Of a stretch of 64,000 nucleotides of DNA, positions 57,687 to 64,000 are shown piece by piece. The translations under genes were made by a program, and so were the position numbers. This stretch comes from Leyella stercorea. Lineage in GTDB: Bacteria; Bacteroidota; Bacteroidia; Bacteroidales; Bacteroidaceae. Location: contig NZ_JADYUF010000012.1 in the NCBI RefSeq assembly GCF_021531655.1, positions 13,897-77,896 on the forward strand, in the 5' to 3' direction. The notes beneath the pieces were generated by a model. The model worked only from the letters and a program-made list of their open reading frames with translations. It was not told where the DNA came from and ran no database searches. Position 1 is the stretch's first letter. Each line of letters opens with the position of its first letter.

Positions 57687-59273
57687 ATGACCCACAGCCA
57701 TACCGCACTCCGCCTCATTGCCCTTCTTTTGGCATACATTCCCTGCTCTATTCACGCTCAGTATACCTGGCAAGAGACCGACCGCGAGCCTTCCAAACCC
57801 CAACTTACATCTTCACTCTCATACCACATTGAGACGCAGGCAACGCTGTCGAAGGGACAGACACCGCTGTGGCTCAACGCCAACCGCTATGGTCTTAGTT
57901 CGCTCGACAAAACGAACGGATATGTTCGTGCTGCCGTTATGCGACCGTTGTCTGCCGACTCGGCACGCCGATGGGCTATAGGCTATTGTGCCGATGTTGC
58001 AGCACCGCTTCACTATACCAGCAATGTTGTAGTGCAGCAGGCCTATGTCGAGGCACGATGGCTACACGGTGTGCTTACGGCAGGTGCAAAGGAGTGGCCA
58101 ATGCAATTGAAGAACCAGACACTCAGTTCGGGATCGCAAACACTTGGCATCAATGCACGACCCGTTCCGCAAGTACGTATCGCCCTGCCCGAATACTGGC
58201 AGTTGCCCTTCGGAGGAGGATGGCTGCACCTGAAGGGACACATTGCCTACGGCATGATGACCGACGACGCTTGGCAGCACGACTTCACACGCCGTCAATC
58301 CAAATACGCCGACCACGTACTCTATCACTCCAAAGCCGGATATCTGAAGATTGGCAACGAATATTCCACCTTCCCACTCTCCTTTGAACTCGGCCTGGAG
58401 ATGGCAACACAGTTTGGCGGCACTCCATACCGTCCTTCCAACGACGGCACAATGCAATCAATACCTACCAAACACGGACTGAAAAGTTTCTGGCACGCAT
58501 TCTTTCCGGGCGGACAAGACGTTACCGACGGAATGTATGCCAACAACGAGGGCAACATAGTAGGCAGCTGGCTGATGCGCGTCAACTATGACAGCGAGCT
58601 GTGGCGGTTGTCGGTCTACGCCGATCATTACTTCGAGGATCACAGCCAGATGTTCCATATCAACAACAATGGCTACGGCTCGGGCGACGACTGGAACAAG
58701 CGTGTACACCATCGCTACTACCTCTACGACCTGAAGGACATCATGCTGGGCGGCGAACTGGAACTGAAGTACGGCAGATGGTTGCACCACATCGTAGCCG
58801 AATACATCTACACCAAGTATCAGAGCGGCCCCTACAACCACGACCACACACAGAACATCAGCGACCAGATAACCGGAGTAGACAACTATTACAATCACGG
58901 CATCTATCCAGGTTGGCAACACTGGGGTCAGGTAATAGGCAATCCGCTCTACCGATCGCCCATATACAACACCAACGGACAGTTGTATATCTACAACAAC
59001 CGCTTCGTAGCGTGGCATCTCGGCATTGACGGTGCTCCCACATCTCGCCTCGCCTACCGTGCCTTGGCTACATATCAGGAAGGTTGGGGCACCTACGACG
59101 GTCCGTTCAACCGCAAGCATCACAACATAAGTTTCCTTGCCGAGTCGTCCTACCGATTCAATAAGGGCTGGAAACTCACTGCTGCCTACGCCATGGACTT
59201 CGGTAGCCGACAGATGTTAGGACACAACGCAGGTGGACAGATAACAATAAGTAAAACGGGATTGATAAAATAA
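57687..59273 (+). CDS. Wzi-family capsule assembly outer-membrane protein
   Basis: The 528-residue protein has a signal peptide (LIALLLAYIPCSIHAQ) and a barrel resembling the capsule-assembly protein Wzi (PF14052), seen in PLWLNANRYGLSSLDKTNGY near the N-terminus, repeated aromatic-rich strands, and YAMDFGSRQMLGHNAGGQ near the end. E. coli Wzi is a surface lectin that holds capsule; Bacteroidetes members are numerous and mostly untested. Start ATG at 57687 is chosen over a TTG one codon upstream. The downstream lipoprotein gene begins 2 bp after the stop. Confidence 0.85.
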   Translation: MTHSHTALRLIALLLAYIPCSIHAQYTWQETDREPSKPQLTSSLSYHIETQATLSKGQTPLWLNANRYGLSSLDKTNGYVRAAVMRPLSADSARRWAIGYCADVAAPLHYTSNVVVQQAYVEARWLHGVLTAGAKEWPMQLKNQTLSSGSQTLGINARPVPQVRIALPEYWQLPFGGGWLHLKGHIAYGMMTDDAWQHDFTRRQSKYADHVLYHSKAGYLKIGNEYSTFPLSFELGLEMATQFGGTPYRPSNDGTMQSIPTKHGLKSFWHAFFPGGQDVTDGMYANNEGNIVGSWLMRVNYDSELWRLSVYADHYFEDHSQMFHINNNGYGSGDDWNKRVHHRYYLYDLKDIMLGGELELKYGRWLHHIVAEYIYTKYQSGPYNHDHTQNISDQITGVDNYYNHGIYPGWQHWGQVIGNPLYRSPIYNTNGQLYIYNNRFVAWHLGIDGAPTSRLAYRALATYQEGWGTYDGPFNRKHHNISFLAESSYRFNKGWKLTAAYAMDFGSRQMLGHNAGGQITISKTGLIK

Positions 59274-59275
59274 TT

Positions 59276-59752
59276 ATGAAGCAACTGACTATAAAAAGCC
59301 TGATGGCAACGCTGGCCACACCCTTTCTGCTTGCATCATGCAACGTCGAGACAAGCGACAACGGACCTCTCGACGGCTTCTGGCACCTTGAGCGAGTAGA
59401 CACTCTTGCCACAGGAGGCACCACCGACTACTCCTCTGGTTACGTATTCTGGGGAGTTCAGAAGGATCTTATCTACATCAAAGACAGTTCCAACAGCAAC
59501 GTTGGCGCATACTATCTGCGCTTCAATCAGACTCACGACAGTCTCCACATCACTAAGATATACCTCGACCATGGTCATGAGGACAATCCCAACCACGAGC
59601 AGGGCGGCGACATTCCCGTTGAAGCCATCGACAACAACCTGCGTTTCTTAGGTCTCAACGCCTTGCCCGAGCACTTCAAGAAGGAAGCCATCAACGACAA
59701 CCACATGATACTTTCAACAGAAAAGCTGCGATTGAAATTCAAGAAATTCTAA
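59276..59752 (+). CDS. Lipocalin-like lipoprotein
   Basis: A 158-residue protein with a lipoprotein signal (LMATLATPFLLASC). The mature part begins GPLDGFWHLERVDTLATGG, the GxW opening typical of lipocalin-like (calycin) domains, and continues with alternating beta strands. The start codon is 2 bp after the wzi-like stop, so the two genes are translationally coupled and probably act together at the outer membrane. The ligand is unknown. Confidence 0.75.
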   Translation: MKQLTIKSLMATLATPFLLASCNVETSDNGPLDGFWHLERVDTLATGGTTDYSSGYVFWGVQKDLIYIKDSSNSNVGAYYLRFNQTHDSLHITKIYLDHGHEDNPNHEQGGDIPVEAIDNNLRFLGLNALPEHFKKEAINDNHMILSTEKLRLKFKKF

Positions 59753-59770
59753 GAACACGAATAACATTCG

Positions 59771-59875
59771 TGAATGTTGAGTTTTGAATGTTGAATGTTG
59801 AGTTTACCCACGAATTTAACATTCAACATTTAACACTTAACATTAAAAAACGTTGTCACGAATTATCGTGAATTG
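59771..59875. repeat. Left flanking repeat of the Rpn gene
   Basis: This 105-bp block recurs with two or three differences directly after the Rpn gene (61066-61171). Its first part is an imperfect inverted repeat of TTGAATGTTGAG heptamer-like bases, and the second part is CGTTGTCACGAATTATCG. Between it and the promoter are more GTGAATTATTCG-type copies and one GCTCAGGCTA hairpin repeat (59961-60000). Confidence 0.85.
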
Positions 59876-60038
59876 TCCATAAATTTATCCACGAATTATT
59901 TCTTGTTTGTCACGAATTATCATGAATTGTCCGTGAATAGTTAACATTAAAGCACTGTTTGCTTGCTCAGGCTATGGCGGGGACGCCATAACCTCCTACA
60001 ATAATTCGTGAATAATTCGTGGTAATTCGTGACAATAA

Positions 60039-60080
60039 CAAAATATTGTTTTGCGCTACACAATATTTTGTGTATCTTTA
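60039..60080 (+). promoter_or_regulatory. Promoter and dyad operator of the Rpn gene
   Basis: TTTTG (60049-60053) and TATCTTTA (60073-60080) are 19 bp apart. CAAAATATTG (60039-60048) and its exact complement (60061-60070) surround the -33 box, a classic repressor site layout. The gene then has a strong AGGAGG (60101-60106), rare in this window. Confidence 0.7.
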
Positions 60081-60113
60081 CAGCAGAATAACAAACATTA
60101 AGGAGGAAAACCC

Positions 60114-61067
60114 ATGGCATTATATTACGACAAGTACGTCAGATTTGACTGGGCTATGAAACGCCTGCTTCGCAACAAGACCAACCATGCCGTATTGGAA
60201 GGTCTGCTTTTGTCGCTGATTGGCAAGAAAATAGTAATCAAGCACTTTCTTGAAAGCGAAGGCAACCAAGAAGACCTGCTTGACAAGTACAACCGTGTCG
60301 ATATATTGGCAGAAGACGAAGACGGCGAACTGATAATCATTGAAATACAAAACAGCCATGAGATCACCTACTTCCACCGCATGCTATACGGAGTGTCAAA
60401 AGCCATAACCGAATACATCGACAAAGGCGACAGCTACGACAAGGTGCGCAAGATATACTCCATCAACATCGTATATTTCGAATTAGGTCAAGGCAAAGAC
60501 TACGTATATCATGGCAAGACAGAATTCAAAGGACAGCACGCTCCCCACGACCTATTAAAACTTTCTGCAAAGCAAAGCGAGAAATTCCTTGGCATCAGTG
60601 AAGCAAAACTTGAAAAGCGTAAAGATGCCGGAGAACTGTTCCCAGAATATTACATCCTACGCGTAAATGACTTTGACAAGATAGCCACAACGCCACTCGA
60701 CGAGTGGATAGAGTTTCTGAAGACTGGCAAGATTGACGACAACACCAAAGCTGCCGGACTTGCCGAAGCACGCAAACAGCTAAGAGTAGACTCTCTACCC
60801 GACAAAGAACGCCGGGCATACGAACGCTATATGGAATCAGTAAGACATATGCGCAGCCTCTTCGATACAAGTCACGACGACGGCTACACTGAAGGACATG
60901 CCGAAGGCAGAGCTGCGGGTTTAGTTGAAGGTAGGGCTGCAGGCTTAGTTGAAGGCAGGGCTGAGCGTTCATTAGAAATAGCCAGACAATTGAAGGCAAT
61001 GGGAATGAGCAGAGAACAAATCATGCAAGCTACAGGATTGCAAGAATCTGACATACAGCATCTGTGA
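60114..61067 (+). CDS. Rpn-family PD-(D/E)XK nuclease/putative transposase
   Basis: The 317-residue protein belongs to the PDDEXK family called Rpn or 'recombination-promoting nuclease'. The nuclease core is RVDILAEDEDGELIIIEIQN with Asp63, Glu77 and Gln79. The C-terminal quarter has direct repeats EGRAAGLV in series followed by a helix (LEIARQLKAMGMSREQI). Such proteins cut DNA and stimulate RecA-independent recombination in E. coli. A strong Shine-Dalgarno, a dyad operator, and near-identical flanking direct repeats suggest a recently acquired or mobile cassette. Confidence 0.88.
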   Translation: MALYYDKYVRFDWAMKRLLRNKTNHAVLEGLLLSLIGKKIVIKHFLESEGNQEDLLDKYNRVDILAEDEDGELIIIEIQNSHEITYFHRMLYGVSKAITEYIDKGDSYDKVRKIYSINIVYFELGQGKDYVYHGKTEFKGQHAPHDLLKLSAKQSEKFLGISEAKLEKRKDAGELFPEYYILRVNDFDKIATTPLDEWIEFLKTGKIDDNTKAAGLAEARKQLRVDSLPDKERRAYERYMESVRHMRSLFDTSHDDGYTEGHAEGRAAGLVEGRAAGLVEGRAERSLEIARQLKAMGMSREQIMQATGLQESDIQHL

Positions 61068-61500
61068 ATGTTGAGTTTTGAATGTTGAATGTTGAGTTTA
61101 CCCACGAATTTAACATTCAACATCTAACACTTAACATTAAAAAAACGTTGTCACGAATTATCGTGAATTACCCGTGAATTAGCCCACGAATTTAACATTC
61201 AACATTTAACACTTAACATAAAAAAACGTTGTCACGAATTATCGTGAATTATCCGTGAATTAGCCCACGAATTCAACATTCAACATCTAACACTTAACAT
61301 AAAAAAACGTTGTCACGAATTATCGTGAATTACCCGTGAATTAGCCCACGAATTCAACATTCAACATTTAACACTTAACATTAAAAAACGTTGTCACGAA
61401 TTATCGTGAATTACCCGTGAATTAGCCCACGAATTTAACATTCAACACTTAACATTAATAATGGTAATTCGTGAATAATTCATGATAATTCGTGACTAAG
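61066..61500. repeat. 81-bp tandem repeat downstream of the Rpn gene
   Basis: The CGTTGTCACGAATT segment starts at 61146, 61227, 61308 and 61389, exactly 81 bp apart, with two to four differences per copy. Each unit contains a TTAACATTCAACATTTAAC block and CACGAATTATCGTGAATT, a near-palindrome. The first 105 bp match the left flank at 59771-59875. The array ends with divergent GTGAATAATTCATGATAA-type bases and then the sugar transferase stop. Confidence 0.95.
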
Positions 61501-61515
61501 ACCCTCATCGCAGCC

Positions 61516-62139
61516 CTAAAACTTCTTTCCTATAGCGAGATTGACAAACGTCTTGAACAGTATCGTGATGTCAAACCACCACGAGCGGTGCTTCAGGTAA
61601 TACAGCTCCAGTTCAAGGCGTTTTAGCATTTTCTCCATCGTATCGGTATATCCATTGTACAGTGTGGCGTATGATGTCACGCCCGGACGAATCTGATAGA
61701 GAAAAACATAACGGGGATCATGCTGCATTATCTTATCAATATAATATTTACGCTCGGGTCGCGGACCAATAAACGACATATCACCTCGCACAATGTTCCA
61801 CAATTGTGGAAGTTCGTCGAGATGATGTTCACGCAGAAAGCGCCCTACTTTAGTCATACGAGTGTCGCGCTCATGCTGATATAACGCCGGACCATTCTTT
61901 TCGGCATCCACACGCATACTCCTGAACTTATATATACAGAAAGGTCTGCCGAAACGTCCTATGCGCTCCTGCCTAAATATTGCCGGGCCACCATCCTCAC
62001 GGCGCACGGCAACATAACATATCAAGAAGAACGGAGCGAGCAATACCAGTGCCACCAACGCTGCCATGAAGTCGAACACACGTTTAATGGTACACTCCAA
62101 TTCGTTCATTCCATCGAATATATAATTATCTTCCTGCAT
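61516..62139 (-). CDS. Undecaprenyl-phosphate sugar phosphotransferase
   Basis: This 207-residue bacterial sugar transferase (WbaP/PglC type) attaches the first sugar-phosphate to the lipid carrier in surface glycan synthesis. A membrane hairpin (VFDFMAALVALVLLAPFFL) is followed by the catalytic region RPFCIYKFRSMR, HLDELPQLWNIVRGDMSFI and GPRPE. The start at 62139 (MQEDNYIFDG) overlaps the upstream gene by 14 bp. It is short, lacking the N-terminal helices of WbaP, so it resembles the minimal PglC class. Confidence 0.93.
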   Translation of the reverse strand: MQEDNYIFDGMNELECTIKRVFDFMAALVALVLLAPFFLICYVAVRREDGGPAIFRQERIGRFGRPFCIYKFRSMRVDAEKNGPALYQHERDTRMTKVGRFLREHHLDELPQLWNIVRGDMSFIGPRPERKYYIDKIMQHDPRYVFLYQIRPGVTSYATLYNGYTDTMEKMLKRLELELYYLKHRSWWFDITILFKTFVNLAIGKKF

Positions 62140-63211
62140 TTTTTCTATCAGCCCAAAGATTAAAAGCAACAAACACCAACACGTCTACTACAACAATCCA
62201 TGTCAGAGAGACATATTTGAACATTATCACATTAATGAGCATAAACGCCAACTGCAAACCAAGAATAGCCAACAACGCAGCATGCTGCGACAGTCCCATC
62301 CTCATCAGTTTATGATGCAGATGACGCTTGTCAGCCTTGAACAACGGTTGCCCCACACGCAATCGTTCAAGCACAACACGCACCACATCAAAACACGGAA
62401 CGATAAGCAGCGTGTACGACAACAGCAGACTGTCGCCACTAAACGGCTTGACATTGACATTATACATCGACAACTTGACAAGCAGAAAAGCAAGAATAAA
62501 GCCTAACGTGAGCGAGCCCGAGTCGCCCATGAATATCTTATACTTTCCGCCACGTCCGCCTAATATGTTATAATAGAGGAAAGCCACGACCACTCCGGCA
62601 AGACCTGCAATCAAAACACTATAGGCAAACATCTGCTCACGCATGAAACAATACAGAAAGCCTAACAACGCAACAAGCGAGAGCGACCCTGCCAAACCAT
62701 CTATGCCGTCAATCAGATTGATGGCATTCACCACAAACACTATCACAAAAACCGTAAGTGGCGCACCTATATAGAAAGGCACAAAATCGATGCCCATAAA
62801 TCCATACAGACAGTTGATATACAGTCCCGAAGCAGGCAACAGACATGCAGCAATCACCTGCACCAACAACTTCAGTCTGGCAGAAACTCCGACAACATCA
62901 TCCACCACACCTACAACATAAACCAGCAGCAGACTCACGCCAAACACACAAGTCCATAAACTTACCGTTACGTTCTGCCAATCCGTAATGCGATAGAACC
63001 CCATAGCCACAAAAGCAGCTACAAGCATACATGGCATGAAGCACGTACCGCCAAGACGAGGAATATTATTGCTGTGAATTTTGCGTCCATCAGGAATGTC
63101 ATACAGATTGCGCTTGAGACAGAAAGACACTATTCGCGGCACAAGCATATAGCCAAACAGCGCACTCAGCACAAACGCTCCAATGATGAACAATATATTA
63201 TATAAAACCAT
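62126..63211 (-). CDS. WecA/TagO-type polyprenyl-phosphate HexNAc-1-P transferase
   Basis: A 361-residue protein with about 10-11 membrane helices. Family motifs are VVDDVVGVSARLKL, NLIDGIDGLAGSLS (the Asp-rich site), GDSGSLTLGF and the cytoplasmic HLHHKLMRMG. It transfers a sugar-1-phosphate, probably GlcNAc-1-P, to undecaprenyl phosphate. It overlaps the sugar transferase gene, an unusual pairing of two initiating enzymes that may make two alternative glycans or act in a branched pathway. Confidence 0.93.
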   Translation of the reverse strand: MVLYNILFIIGAFVLSALFGYMLVPRIVSFCLKRNLYDIPDGRKIHSNNIPRLGGTCFMPCMLVAAFVAMGFYRITDWQNVTVSLWTCVFGVSLLLVYVVGVVDDVVGVSARLKLLVQVIAACLLPASGLYINCLYGFMGIDFVPFYIGAPLTVFVIVFVVNAINLIDGIDGLAGSLSLVALLGFLYCFMREQMFAYSVLIAGLAGVVVAFLYYNILGGRGGKYKIFMGDSGSLTLGFILAFLLVKLSMYNVNVKPFSGDSLLLSYTLLIVPCFDVVRVVLERLRVGQPLFKADKRHLHHKLMRMGLSQHAALLAILGLQLAFMLINVIMFKYVSLTWIVVVDVLVFVAFNLWADRKNAGR

Positions 63212-63303
63212 CTTACGTATTTTAAATAATCAAATAAGATTGTATCTTTCACTACTACTAATATAATAACGGCGTTTTACAAAAATATTGCAAAAAGACA
63301 AGA

Positions 63304-63328
63304 CATAAACTTTGTAGAGCAGCATTAC
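63304..63328 (+). pseudogene. Remnant of a DUF3791 gene copy
   Basis: The 25 bases from CATAAACTTTGTAGAGCAGC on are identical to 63517-63541 within the intact DUF3791 gene just downstream. The flanking bases differ. This suggests a deleted or recombined second copy of the gene upstream of its promoter. Confidence 0.55.
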
Positions 63329-63375
63329 ACGAACAACTTTTCATCATTTATTATTGCCAATACAAAACAAAGTAG

Positions 63376-63383
63376 TAAATTTG
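63376..63383 (+). promoter_or_regulatory. -7 box of the DUF3791/DUF3990 pair
   Basis: TAAATTTG with a weak ATTG at -33 (63353-63356), spacing 19. The start codon follows 18 bp later, giving a leader of about 12 nt. Confidence 0.6.
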
Positions 63384-63400
63384 CATAAAACGCAAAGCTT

Positions 63401-63625
63401 ATGGAATACGACATAAAAGACAAAATAGAATGGACTGTGATATTCCTCACAGAATTTGGCAAACGGCATGGTCTTACACTAAAACAAGCCTTCAACTATC
63501 TGCTGCGTTACAAAGGCATAAACTTTGTAGAGCAGCATTACGACTATCTACATACACAATCGTTCGTATCAGCAGTAGACGACCTAACACAATACTGCCA
63601 TAAATTGGGAGGAGGCATTGCATGA
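63401..63625 (+). CDS. DUF3791 small protein (possible antitoxin)
   Basis: A 74-residue protein whose C-terminal motif DYLHTQSFVSAVDDLTQYC is typical of DUF3791. These proteins are nearly always encoded directly before a DUF3990 protein in Bacteroidetes. The next gene's ATG overlaps this stop as ATGA, so the pair is translationally coupled, an arrangement expected of toxin-antitoxin pairs. The antitoxin role is inferred. Confidence 0.82.
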   Translation: MEYDIKDKIEWTVIFLTEFGKRHGLTLKQAFNYLLRYKGINFVEQHYDYLHTQSFVSAVDDLTQYCHKLGGGIA

Positions 63626-63939
63626 GACTGTATCACGGCACCAATATAATGTTTGATGAAATTGATTTGCACAAATCAAAACCAAACAAAGATTTCGGAC
63701 AAGGGTTCTATCTGTCACCCGACTTCGAACAGGCTCTTAAAATGGCTAAAATAAAGACAGAGCAACAACAAGAAGGTACACCAATCGTAATGGATTTTGA
63801 AGTAGATGAAGCAGAAATCAAGGAAATGCACACGCTCCATTTTGACGATTACAGCAAACAATGGGCTGAATTTATTCTTGCCAACCGTAACAACCCCACC
63901 CCTCTGTTGATACACGACTACGACATCGTAATAACCTGA
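63622..63939 (+). CDS. DUF3990 protein, apparently C-terminally truncated
   Basis: The 105 residues begin RLYHGTNIMFDEIDLHKSKP and include DFGQGFYLSPDFEQALKMA, resembling ADP-ribosyltransferase-type folds (H and Y motifs, as in DUF3990/PF13151). In family members I know, the sequence continues past a DYDIVIGPxA-type motif for another 40 or so residues. Here it reads HDYDIVIT and stops, and the following bases do not continue it in any frame. The gene is probably broken, which may reflect loss of toxin activity. Confidence 0.75.
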   Translation: MRLYHGTNIMFDEIDLHKSKPNKDFGQGFYLSPDFEQALKMAKIKTEQQQEGTPIVMDFEVDEAEIKEMHTLHFDDYSKQWAEFILANRNNPTPLLIHDYDIVIT

Positions 63940-64000
63940 GTTCGGGATAAGCGACTGTCGTTTTTCTTGCTATGCCAGATTTCCGATAGGTGCATATTAC

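Noticed and set aside
61146..61470. The 81-bp tandem array as CRISPR
   Set aside because: The whole 81-bp unit is repeated, so there are no unique spacers.

Overview
The window comes from a Bacteroidota chromosome, most likely order Bacteroidales and probably a Prevotella-like member. Three things show this. The promoters follow the Bacteroidetes pattern (TTTG at -33, about 20 bp, TAnnTTTG at -7). Most genes lack a Shine-Dalgarno sequence. The proteins are diagnostic: GldK/L/M/N, PorP, PorT, PorU and PorV of the type IX secretion system (T9SS), GldH, a Wzi-family barrel and FISUMP lipoproteins. The species assignment is inference.

Layout. 0-10 kb: a tRNA-Val, then minus-strand runs FAH-family hydrolase/porU/porV/ispF and rplM/rpsI/rpsB/tsf. 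10-16.5 kb: a secreted YhcH-like protein, tRNA-Tyr, a large secreted GH2 beta-galactosidase, a small 2[4Fe-4S] ferredoxin missed by length-limited gene calling, and porT. 16.5-26.6 kb, all minus: gldH, a RicT-like PSP1 protein with a Gln-rich tail, holB, metF, an FucP-type MFS transporter, recQ, clpX, clpP. 27-34.8 kb: a MerR regulator divergent from alaS, an outer-membrane barrel, DUF4831, and the bifunctional NAD(P)HX repair enzyme. 34.9-42.3 kb: a candidate small RNA, a TPR histidine kinase with LytTR response regulator, cvfB, a LolD-like ATPase, a CPA2 antiporter. 42.4-51.4 kb: a second identical tRNA-Val, porP-gldK-gldL-gldM-gldN plus a small barrel, and tig. 51.9-57.3 kb: two paralogous coiled-coil/FISUMP lipoproteins flanking an OmpA-like barrel. 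57.7-64 kb: Wzi, a lipoprotein, an Rpn-type nuclease gene between repeats, a sugar-phosphate transferase with a WecA-type enzyme, and a DUF3791/DUF3990 pair with a truncated second gene.

How the genes work together. The T9SS genes build an outer-membrane export and attachment machine: K/L/M/N form the motor and ring, PorP and PorT are barrels, and PorU/PorV process and attach cargo. Wzi and the polyprenyl sugar transferases probably serve surface glycan assembly, and may make the lipid-linked glycan to which T9SS cargo is attached.

The most unusual content is between genes. Seven arrays of a 15-bp palindrome, repeated with an exact 22-bp period, all lie between transcription units. A second, heptamer-based repeat family occurs seven times, always between co-directional neighbours. 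There are also two roughly 196-bp multi-hairpin elements in opposite orientation, an 81-bp tandem repeat beside the Rpn gene, and a 21-bp repeat upstream of tig. No rRNA, prophage, transposase or CRISPR array was seen.
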